A stretch of 5,398 nt of DNA from Candidatus Nanopelagicales bacterium. GTDB taxonomy: Bacteria; Actinomycetota; Actinomycetes; S36-B12. The position numbers and the translations under genes are program-made. The notes under the pieces were generated by a model, which was given only the letters and a program-made list of their open reading frames with translations, made no database searches and was not told the origin of the DNA. Positions within the stretch are counted from its first letter, which is position 1, and every line of letters begins with the position of its first letter. Where the stretch lies: the NCBI GenBank assembly GCA_023264215.1, contig JALQSY010000128.1, forward strand, positions 1-5,398. The letters run 5' to 3'. Positions 1-5,398 of this stretch are shown in pieces.

Positions 1-1
1 G

Positions 2-1501
2 GACGGCACGATCGAGTACGAGATTGAGGGCAGGACCAGCGCCCCCTTCGTACGCAATCGCCTCGGCATCTGCGTCCTACACCCAATGGCGGGCTTTGCG
101 GGACGCGCATGCAGCATCACCCATCCGGACGGGTCGATCGAGGCTTTGGCATTCCCCGACGCGATCTCACCCCATCAGCCCTTCCTGGACATCTCGTCCA
201 TGGAATGGCCGGTGCCCGGCGGCCTCGCGCGCCTGGACTTCGCCGGCGAGGTCTTCGAGACCGAGGATCACCGCAACTGGAGCGATGCGTCATACAAGAC
301 GTACTGCACGCCCATCTCGCTGCCCTTCCCCGTCGAAGTCCACCCTGGCGACGAGGTGCGCCAGGCCGTGACCTTGGCGCTTGTCGGCGTGCCACCGGTG
401 GCACCGCCCGGCCTGGGCCAGGGGCCGGTCGAGGTCACGGTGAGCGACGAGCCCCGCCCGCTGCCATCAATCGGCGTTCACCTCACGGCTCCGGCGTGGA
501 CGGACGCCGAGCTGGCTGACCTGCGAGGGCTTCGGCTCGGCCACGTGCACGCTGATATCGACCTCGATGCGACCGACGCTGCAGATCGAATCCGGTCGGC
601 GGCCGAGCGGGCCCGACGACTCGATGCACGACTGCTCATTGCACTCCACGTCACCGAGGAGACCACCGAAGGACCCGCGGCAGCATTGACGGAGGCATCC
701 GACGTCATCGATGGCATCTGGATCGTCCATCGTGACGAGAAGGTCACGGAACGGGCGACGACGGACGCGTGGCGCTCGCGTATCGGGCCGGATCTGCCGT
801 GGGGGTGCGGCACCAACCTGTACTTCACCGAGCTCAACCGGCAACCGCCGGACACCTCGGGGCTGGCCTGGACCACCTTCTCGGTCAATCCGCAGGTGCA
901 TGCAGCCGACGATCGCTCGGTCATGCAGAACACGGCAACCCTTGCCGTCATCGCAGCCGATGCCCCACGCCTCTCGGGCTCCACCCGCGTCCATGTCGGT
1001 CCGGTCAGCCTGAGGCCGCGCTTCAACCCCAACGCGACCGACCCCGCGTCGGACGTCAGCAACACCGACCTGCCCGCCGATGTGGACGCACGCCAGGGAA
1101 CGGACTTTGCCGCAGCCTGGGCAGCGCTGGCCGTTCGCGGTCTCGCTACTGCCGGCACCATCTCGTCTGTCACGCTCTTCGATGACCTCGGGTGGAAGGG
1201 GCTTCGCGTCCGCGATGAAGGGCCCGAGGATCCGGCGCTCTCCTTCCAGCCGGGCCAGGTGTTCCCTGTCGCGGAGGTGGTGAGCGCGCTGGGCGCATCG
1301 ACGTACCTCCTGCCGACGGCCTCAAGCGATCCCGAGCACGTCGATGCGGTCGTCCTCGAGGGCCCAGGAGGCCGATGGGCGATCGTCGTCAACCTGACCG
1401 ACTCCGTCCAGGAGGCCCACCTTGTCGGCGCCGCGGATGCCGTGATCGCCCTCGGCCCCCATGATGTCCACACCATCCAACTGCCCGGGAGGACCACGTG
1501 A
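2..1501 (+). CDS. apnL: D-apionate lactonase family protein (ApnL-like), C-terminal part; 5' end off the window
   Basis: The reading frame is open from base 2 and family-like sequence runs upstream of the first in-frame ATG (base 86), so that ATG is not the start and perhaps 100-150 residues are missing. Of the 499 residues seen, 1-130 finish the N-terminal beta-rich domain, with the motifs RNRLGICVLHP (18-28), FPDAISPHQPF (51-61) and EDHRNWSDASYKTYCTP (88-104). Residues about 158-390 look like the TIM-barrel domain, with GTNLYFTELNR (270-280), FSVNPQVHA (293-301) and RPRFNPNAT (338-346). A small beta domain ends the protein. I match these motifs from memory of the ApnL family. Characterised members open D-apionolactone to D-apionate in D-apiose catabolism, probably in the cytoplasm. 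The gene overlaps the next by 4 nt. The family match is fairly secure. The substrate is inferred, because none of the later pathway genes (apnO, oia genes) is in view, so it could act on another aldonolactone. Confidence 0.75.
   Translation, partial: DGTIEYEIEGRTSAPFVRNRLGICVLHPMAGFAGRACSITHPDGSIEALAFPDAISPHQPFLDISSMEWPVPGGLARLDFAGEVFETEDHRNWSDASYKTYCTPISLPFPVEVHPGDEVRQAVTLALVGVPPVAPPGLGQGPVEVTVSDEPRPLPSIGVHLTAPAWTDAELADLRGLRLGHVHADIDLDATDAADRIRSAAERARRLDARLLIALHVTEETTEGPAAALTEASDVIDGIWIVHRDEKVTERATTDAWRSRIGPDLPWGCGTNLYFTELNRQPPDTSGLAWTTFSVNPQVHAADDRSVMQNTATLAVIAADAPRLSGSTRVHVGPVSLRPRFNPNATDPASDVSNTDLPADVDARQGTDFAAAWAALAVRGLATAGTISSVTLFDDLGWKGLRVRDEGPEDPALSFQPGQVFPVAEVVSALGASTYLLPTASSDPEHVDAVVLEGPGGRWAIVVNLTDSVQEAHLVGAADAVIALGPHDVHTIQLPGRTT
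1487..1493 (+). promoter_or_regulatory. Ribosome binding site of the SDR gene, inside the end of the lactonase gene
   Basis: GGGAGGA lies 4 nt before the GTG start at 1498. It supports that start and the GTGA stop/start overlap with the upstream gene, which is typical of translational coupling. Confidence 0.75.
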
Positions 1502-2289
1502 CTGATCCGCTCTTCGATCTCGCCGGACGACGAGTGCTGATCACCGGCGCGGGGGGCGCGCTCGGCTCGGTCATGGCTCGGGCCTTCGCCGAGCGCGGGG
1601 CTCACGTCGGCGTGCACGACATCGCCGAGGATCGCGTGGCTCCGATCGTGGAAGGGATCCGAAGCGCAGGCGGCAGCGCAGTCTCCCTCGTGGGCGACGT
1701 GTCCACGGCCGAGGGCTCGGCCGAGGTCGTGCGTCAGGGCGCGGAGGCGCTCGGCGGCCTCGACGTCCTGCTCAATGGTGTCGGCATCAACCGCCGCAAG
1801 CCTATGGAGGAGGTGACACCGGAGGACTTCGACGCCATCGTCTCCGTCAACCTTCGCGCCATCTACTTCGCCAGTCAGGCTGCCCACCGGATCATGCGCG
1901 ACCAGGGCAAGGGGTGCATCGTCAACCTGAGTTCGCTCAGCGCCCGCTTCAGCTTCAACACGATCTCGGTGTACGCCGCCACCAAGGCCGGTGTCACCTC
2001 CCTCACGCGCAGCTGCGCACGCGAGTGGGCCGGCGACGGCATTCGAGTCAATGCCATCGAACCGTTCGTCATCAAGACCGAGTTCACCAAGCCCCTGTGG
2101 GGTGAGGATCACCGCCAGCGCTGGTTCGACCACATCACTCCCGTGGGCCGCCTCGGCGTACCCGAGGACCTCATCGGATCGGTTGTCTACCTCGCCAGCG
2201 ATGCGTCGTCGTGGGTCACCGGCCAGACGATCGTGATCGACGGCGGCCTGACCGCCGGAGCCGACTGGGACGCCTTCCGGGATATGTAG
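1498..2289 (+). CDS. SDR family NAD(P)-dependent oxidoreductase (gluconate 5-dehydrogenase-like)
   Basis: This is a 263-residue classical short-chain dehydrogenase with a GTG start. Visible parts are the cofactor-binding TGAGGALG (16-23), Asp41 at the end of the second beta strand (favours NAD over NADP), GDV (66-68), Asn118, the catalytic Ser146 with Tyr159-x3-Lys163, and the C-terminal SSWVTGQTIVIDGG (237-250). Length is normal for the family. Two positions depart from consensus: the NNAG motif reads NGVG (93-96), and the usual NAxxPG after the active site reads NAIEPF (185-190). It should oxidise or reduce a sugar, polyol or sugar-acid hydroxyl group in the cytoplasm. The exact substrate cannot be read. 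The 4-nt overlap with the ApnL-like gene suggests that it makes the lactone, or processes the acid, in the same route. The fold and chemistry are secure and the pathway role is inference. Confidence 0.92.
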   Translation: MTDPLFDLAGRRVLITGAGGALGSVMARAFAERGAHVGVHDIAEDRVAPIVEGIRSAGGSAVSLVGDVSTAEGSAEVVRQGAEALGGLDVLLNGVGINRRKPMEEVTPEDFDAIVSVNLRAIYFASQAAHRIMRDQGKGCIVNLSSLSARFSFNTISVYAATKAGVTSLTRSCAREWAGDGIRVNAIEPFVIKTEFTKPLWGEDHRQRWFDHITPVGRLGVPEDLIGSVVYLASDASSWVTGQTIVIDGGLTAGADWDAFRDM

Positions 2290-2304
2290 GCGACGACCGC
2301 GCGC

Positions 2305-2362
2305 GAAAGCGACGCTTGGTGACACCACGAGCCCCTCGAAAGTGTCACGAAGCGTCGCTTTC
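2305..2362. repeat. Long inverted repeat 1 (hairpin), probable terminator of the SDR gene or REP-like element
   Basis: Arms 2305-2325 and 2342-2362 are complementary at 20 of 21 positions, around a 16-nt spacer that holds a small nested hairpin (CGAG 2328-2331 with CTCG 2335-2338). It begins 15 nt after the SDR stop codon. No run of T follows on either side, so a classical Rho-independent terminator is not shown, although U-tract-free hairpin terminators are reported in actinobacteria. The inner core is TGACAC, the spacer with GAGCCC and CGAAA, then GTGTCA. It recurs in inverted repeat 2. The structure is certain and the function is inferred. Confidence 0.85.
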
Positions 2363-2386
2363 ACTGCACGGGCGCACGCCGCATCG

Positions 2387-2446
2387 CGAACGTCCCGGTT
2401 GTTGACACTTAGCGGAGCCCGAAAGTGTCAACAACCGGGACGTTCG
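2387..2446. repeat. Long inverted repeat 2 (perfect hairpin), probable terminator of the minus-strand genes or REP-like element
   Basis: Arms 2387-2410 and 2423-2446 are perfectly complementary over 24 bp around a 12-nt loop. A 2-nt bulge lets the stem extend through GCATCG (2381-2386). It lies 17 nt beyond the stop of the convergent minus-strand gene, mirroring the position of repeat 1 after the SDR gene. It has the same core, TGACAC-N16-GTGTCA with GAGCCC and CGAAA in the spacer, but the outer stem is unrelated to that of repeat 1. There is no T-tract. A terminator role is likely from position. Membership of a dispersed repeat family is possible. Confidence 0.88.
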
Positions 2447-2463
2447 ATGCCTGCAAGACTCGG

Positions 2464-3105
2464 CTACTGGACGCTGATAATGCGCGCGACCCCGTTACGC
2501 ACCTCGAACTGGACGGCCATCACCTCGACCAGATTGGGGCACTCAGTCGGCCCCGAGCCGTAGACCGTGACGTCGCCGACATTGGGATTGCCCGGGATCG
2601 ACACGGTGCCGCCGTAGCTGCACTCGTCACCGAAGAATGCTCGCCGAGATGGATTCAGCGAGTACTGTCCGTCGGCAAGCCCGGTTCTGGTGTTCATGGA
2701 GGGGTCGAGCGTCATCGCGACGTTGGCGAAGATCCCAATGCTGAATACGGCGAGGACAGCGATCACCAAGCCGACGACGATGCTCACGCCGATGTTGATC
2801 CACGCGATGATCCGGGTCGCCGTGTTGAGACCCGCACCATCGACCCGACCACCCGATGCCTTGATCTCCTTGTCCGAGGAGTGGGCGAGCACGAGCGCGA
2901 CGATGGCCGCGATGATGGGGCAGATCACCCACGAGACGATCGCCAGGACGAGTCCGATGACCGCATTGGTCGAGGTGGTCGGCGCAGGCGACGGCGCCGG
3001 GGCCGACGCCGTCCACGCCCGCCCGTCCCAGTAGCGCTGCGCGGCCGGGTTCGCAGGATCGGGGTACCACCCGGCGGGGGCGGGAGGAGGCGTGGACTCG
3101 GTCAT
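2464..3105 (-). CDS. DUF2510 / DUF4190-like membrane protein with a C-terminal domain containing two cysteines
   Basis: This 213-residue protein of unknown function has recognisable parts. An N-terminal DUF2510 motif (GWYPDP 12-17, RYWDG 24-28, W31) is followed by a Pro/Ala/Ser/Thr linker (33-46). Two hydrophobic segments, about 48-74 and 97-125, are separated by a charged loop, an arrangement like DUF4190. A C-terminal domain (about 130-213) contains Cys162 and Cys189, which could pair. Two membrane spans would put both ends on the same side. A disulfide would fit better if the C-terminus were outside, so topology is open. The ATG at 3105 has only a weak upstream AGGG, but it places the DUF2510 motif normally near the N-terminus. 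The gene starts 35 nt after the FAH-family gene and may be read through from it. DUF2510 proteins are typical of actinobacteria. No enzymatic motif is visible, and a cell-envelope role is a guess. Confidence 0.85.
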   Translation of the reverse strand: MTESTPPPAPAGWYPDPANPAAQRYWDGRAWTASAPAPSPAPTTSTNAVIGLVLAIVSWVICPIIAAIVALVLAHSSDKEIKASGGRVDGAGLNTATRIIAWINIGVSIVVGLVIAVLAVFSIGIFANVAMTLDPSMNTRTGLADGQYSLNPSRRAFFGDECSYGGTVSIPGNPNVGDVTVYGSGPTECPNLVEVMAVQFEVRNGVARIISVQ

Positions 3106-3140
3106 GCCTGGACCCTACGCCGTGGCAACTGCTCAGCCGG

Positions 3141-4001
3141 TCACGGCGCAGGCACGAAGGGCGTGCGCTGCTCGCCGAGCCCACTGATGCCGGCGGTCAC
3201 GACCTGACCGGGCCGCACCCAGGCGGGCTCGGCCATGCCCATGGCGACGCCTGGCGGCGTGCCGGTGTTGATGAGGTCGCCGGGATCGAGGACGAGGAAC
3301 TGGCTGATGTAGTGCACGAGTACGTCGACCGGGAAGATCAGGGACGTCGTGCTCCCCGACTGGCGACGCTGACCGTCGACGTCGAGCCATAGGTCCAGTC
3401 CCCCGGCCACGTCGACCTCATCAGGAGTCACCAGCCATGGGCCGAGCGGATTGAACGTCTCGGCGGACTTCCCCTTCATCCACTGGCCGCCCCGATCGAG
3501 CTGGAAGGTCCGCTCGGAGACGTCGTTGGAGACGACGAACCCGGCAATGCGCGACCAGGTGTCTGCCGGTGAGTCCAGATAGCGGCAGGTCGAGCCGATG
3601 ACGATGCCGAGCTCGACCTCGTAGTCCACCTTCGTCGCGCCGCGCGGGATGAAGACATCGTCGGTCGGGCCGACGACGGTGTTGGGCGCCTTGGTGAAGA
3701 GCAGTGGCTCCTCGGGAATCGCCATGCCCGACTCCGCCGCGTGATCGGCGTAGTTCAGGCCGGCGCACACCAGGTGTCCCGGACGCGCGATGGGTGCCCC
3801 GAGACGCGCATCGGCGTCCAGCGTCGGCAAGGACTGGATCTCCCCCGCCTCCCACCGCCGCTGCAGGTCAGCGATGCCGCCCCCGCCGAGAAACGCCGCA
3901 TCGAAGTCGGGCGTGATCGAGGAGACGTCGTACCGCTCCCCTGCCACGCCGAGGACAGCGGGAACCTCGGCGCCGCGAGCGCCGACACGGATGAGCTTCA
4001 C
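3141..4001 (-). CDS. Fumarylacetoacetate hydrolase (FAH) family protein
   Basis: This is a 286-residue protein with the usual two-part layout: an N-terminal domain (1 to about 70) and the FAH catalytic domain (about 73-283). Motifs in order are GLNYADHAAE (81-90, the His87/Glu90 lid dyad), EPLLFTKAP (98-106), DYEVELGIVIG (126-136), SNDVSER (158-164), GKSAETFNPLGPW (177-189), STTSLIF (217-223) and GDLINTGTPPGV (241-252). By comparison with FAHD1-type enzymes, Glu128, Glu130 and Asp160 should bind Mg or Mn, and Lys178 should lie in the active site. The family cleaves C-C bonds in acylpyruvates or beta-diketo acids, or decarboxylates or isomerises related acids. Members include acylpyruvase, 2,4-diketo-3-deoxy-fuconate hydrolase and homoprotocatechuate-pathway enzymes. 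Sequence alone does not choose between them. The start is GTG with a strong ribosome binding site, 82 nt after ilvD. All key residues are present, so it is probably active. Confidence 0.92.
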   Translation of the reverse strand: MKLIRVGARGAEVPAVLGVAGERYDVSSITPDFDAAFLGGGGIADLQRRWEAGEIQSLPTLDADARLGAPIARPGHLVCAGLNYADHAAESGMAIPEEPLLFTKAPNTVVGPTDDVFIPRGATKVDYEVELGIVIGSTCRYLDSPADTWSRIAGFVVSNDVSERTFQLDRGGQWMKGKSAETFNPLGPWLVTPDEVDVAGGLDLWLDVDGQRRQSGSTTSLIFPVDVLVHYISQFLVLDPGDLINTGTPPGVAMGMAEPAWVRPGQVVTAGISGLGEQRTPFVPAP

Positions 4002-4008
4002 AGGGAGA

Positions 4009-4018
4009 CCCTTCCTTC
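4009..4018 (-). promoter_or_regulatory. Strong ribosome binding site of the FAH-family gene
   Basis: On the minus strand GAAGGAAGGG lies 7 nt before the GTG at 4001. It decides the start in favour of that GTG. Its 5' base is also the last base of the stem-loop at 4018-4081, so a folded leader could affect access to it. Confidence 0.75.
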
Positions 4019-4081
4019 GTTGAGTGGCGACTTATCGAACGCGACACACCGCGTGAGGGTGCGATAACCCGCCAGTCAACG
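4018..4081 (-). repeat. Imperfect inverted repeat (stem-loop) between ilvD and the FAH-family gene
   Basis: Arms 4018-4037 and 4062-4081 are complementary at 17 of 20 positions, around a 24-nt loop that contains a further short CGCG/CGCG pair. The structure fills nearly the whole 82-nt intergenic gap. It starts 2 nt after the ilvD stop and ends at the ribosome binding site of the next gene. No T-tract follows. It could be an intercistronic terminator or attenuator, an RNA processing or stability element, or a repeat-family copy. It shares no core with the two hairpins at 2305-2446. I see no convincing -35/-10 promoter pair in the gap. Confidence 0.7.
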
Positions 4082-4083
4082 AA

Positions 4084-5398
4084 CTAGTCGCATACGGCGC
4101 CGCGCGAGGCGGAGCCGACGAGTTTGGCGTACTTCGCCAGGACCCCCCGGGTGTAGCGCGGCGGGAGCGGAGCGAAGTCCGCGCGCCGGCGCGCCAACTC
4201 GTCCTCATCGACGAGCAGATCGAGCGTGCGCGATGGGATGTCGATGCGGATGCGGTCGCCCTCGCGCACCAAACCGATCGGGCCACCGTCGACGGCCTCC
4301 GGCGCGACGTGCCCGACGCACAGTCCGGTAGTGCCTCCGGAGAAGCGGCCGTCGGTGATGAGCAGGACGTCCTTGCCGAGCCCGGCGCCCTTGATCGCAC
4401 CGGTGATCATGAGCATCTCGCGCATGCCTGGGCCACCCTTGGGGCCCTCGTAGCGGATGACGATGACATCGCCGGCCTGGATCGTGCCGTCCTCGAGGGC
4501 GGCCATGGCCGCCTGCTCCCGCTCGAACACACGCGCGGTGCCCTCGAAGGAATCCACCGGGACGCCGGCGTTCTTGACGACGGCGCCTTCGGGCGCGAGC
4601 GATCCGCGCAGGATGGTGATGCCGCCGGTGGGGGCCAGCGGATCCCGAGTGGCGCGCAGGATCTCCCCGTCGGGATCCGGCGGGGAGATGTGGGCGAGAT
4701 TCTCCGCCACGGTCTTGCCGGTGACCGTAAGGCAGTCACCGTGGAGCAAGCCCGCATCGAGGAGCGCGCGCATGACGACGGGTACGCCGCCGACGCGATC
4801 CACGTCGCTCATGACATAGCGGCCGAAGGGCTTGAGGTTGCCCAGCAGCGGCACCTTGGAGCCGATGCGATGGAAGTCCTCCATGTCGAGCTCGACATTG
4901 GCCTCGTGCGCGATCGCGAGGAGGTGGAGCACGGCGTTCGTCGAACCGCCGAAGGCCATGAGGACGGCGATGGCGTTCTCCAATGACTGTCGCGTGATGA
5001 TGTCCCGAGTGGTTATCCCCTGGCGGATGAGCTCGACGACAGCCTCGCCGGACTTGCGGGAGTAGCCGTCCCGGCGGCGATCGACCGCCGGCGGCGCAGC
5101 CGAACCGGGCAGGGACATGCCCATCGCCTCCGCGGCGCTGGCCATGGTGTTGGCGGTGTACATCCCGCCGCATGCTCCCTCGCCCGGGCAGATGGCCCGC
5201 TCGATGGCGTCGACGTCCTCACGCGACATCAGACCGCGCGCGCAGGCACCCACGGCCTCGAAGGCGTCGATGATGGTGACCTCGCGCTCGGAACCGTCCG
5301 ACATCTTGGCGAAGCCCGGAAGGATCGAGCCGGCGTAGACGAAGACGCAGGCGAGGTCGAGTCGTGCGGCCGCCATGAGCATGCCGGGCAGGCTCTTG
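4084..5398 (-). CDS. ilvD: Dihydroxy-acid dehydratase, C-terminal part; N-terminus off the right edge
   Basis: The IlvD/Edd-family enzyme dehydrates 2,3-dihydroxy-isovalerate and 2,3-dihydroxy-3-methylvalerate to the 2-keto acids, the third step of valine and isoleucine synthesis and a source for leucine, in the cytoplasm. The frame continues past the ATG at 5382 as KSLPG to the window edge. This is the family motif CDKxxPGM, so 5382 is not the start. Lys at 5395-5397 should be the carbamylated metal ligand. About 125 residues are missing, including two of the three Fe-S cysteines. Counting from the Met at 5382, 432 residues are seen: the third cluster cysteine in [12 protein letters not shown] (69-80), [19 protein letters not shown] (143-161), [14 protein letters not shown] (311-324), and [15 protein letters not shown] (344-358) with the catalytic Ser348. 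The sequence reads close to mycobacterial IlvD, which favours biosynthetic IlvD over a sugar-acid dehydratase. The FAH-family gene follows after 82 nt. Confidence 0.95.
   Translation of the reverse strand, partial: KSLPGMLMAAARLDLACVFVYAGSILPGFAKMSDGSEREVTIIDAFEAVGACARGLMSREDVDAIERAICPGEGACGGMYTANTMASAAEAMGMSLPGSAAPPAVDRRRDGYSRKSGEAVVELIRQGITTRDIITRQSLENAIAVLMAFGGSTNAVLHLLAIAHEANVELDMEDFHRIGSKVPLLGNLKPFGRYVMSDVDRVGGVPVVMRALLDAGLLHGDCLTVTGKTVAENLAHISPPDPDGEILRATRDPLAPTGGITILRGSLAPEGAVVKNAGVPVDSFEGTARVFEREQAAMAALEDGTIQAGDVIVIRYEGPKGGPGMREMLMITGAIKGAGLGKDVLLITDGRFSGGTTGLCVGHVAPEAVDGGPIGLVREGDRIRIDIPSRTLDLLVDEDELARRRADFAPLPPRYTRGVLAKYAKLVGSASRGAVCD

Noticed and set aside
86..88. ATG at 86 as the start of the lactonase-family protein
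   Set aside because: In-frame sequence from base 2 continues the conserved family region (RNRLGICVLHP), so the gene begins left of the window.
478..2364. A 628-codon open frame on the minus strand, opposite the lactonase and SDR genes
   Set aside because: Its product is Arg/Ser/Ala-rich with no recognisable motif and lies antisense to two genes with clear family motifs. Long antisense frames are expected in GC-rich codon usage.
2305..2446. The inverted repeats as an integron attC site, an IS end or a CRISPR repeat
   Set aside because: There is no integrase, transposase or spacer array nearby, no flanking target duplication was found, and the conserved attC core sites are not present.
2425..3207. 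A 260-codon plus-strand open frame opposite the DUF2510 gene
   Set aside because: It encodes an Asp/Arg/Gly-rich low-complexity product with no motif, and it starts inside inverted repeat 2. The minus-strand frame carries the DUF2510 signature and membrane segments.
4020..4080. A sigma-70-like promoter using TTGACT in the ilvD-FAH gap
   Set aside because: No -10-like hexamer occurs at 16-19 nt. The nearest candidate, CGATAA, is 36 nt away.
4309..4986. A 225-codon plus-strand open frame opposite ilvD
   Set aside because: It is a shadow of ilvD, whose minus-strand product has continuous family motifs through the same bases.
5380..5382. ATG at 5382 as the start of ilvD
   Set aside because: The frame continues upstream as KSLPG, the conserved metal-ligand motif, so this Met is internal.

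Overview
The window is GC-rich DNA from an actinomycete. The evidence is the strong G/C preference at third codon positions, a DUF2510-type membrane protein (a family largely confined to Actinomycetota), and a dihydroxy-acid dehydratase that reads like the mycobacterial type. I cannot name the genus. No RNA gene, transposase, CRISPR array or replication origin is visible.

Left part, plus strand (2-2289): the C-terminal 499 residues of a D-apionate lactonase-family protein (ApnL type), cut by the window edge. It overlaps by 4 nt (GTGA) an NAD(P)-dependent short-chain dehydrogenase/reductase (SDR). The overlap indicates a translationally coupled pair at the end of an operon. The likely theme is oxidation of a branched or unusual sugar followed by lactone opening. 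The SDR substrate is not readable from sequence.

Middle (2290-2463): a convergent intergenic region of 174 nt holding two long hairpin-forming inverted repeats, one just beyond each converging gene. Both have the core TGACAC-N16-GTGTCA, with GAGCCC and CGAAA in the spacer. Their outer stems are unrelated in sequence yet each is almost perfectly self-complementary. This is the most unusual structure in the window.

Right part, minus strand (2464-5398), in transcription order: ilvD (dihydroxy-acid dehydratase of branched-chain amino acid synthesis, N-terminus off the right edge); an 82-nt gap filled by an imperfect stem-loop; a fumarylacetoacetate hydrolase-family (FAH) enzyme with a GTG start and a strong ribosome binding site; then, 35 nt on, a DUF2510/DUF4190-like membrane protein with a C-terminal domain carrying two cysteines. 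The three could be co-transcribed, but their functions do not form an obvious single pathway.

Most of the window is ordinary metabolic and housekeeping content. I see no convincing new multi-gene system. The paired hairpins, the coupled lactonase/SDR pair and the ilvD-FAH stem-loop deserve a second look.
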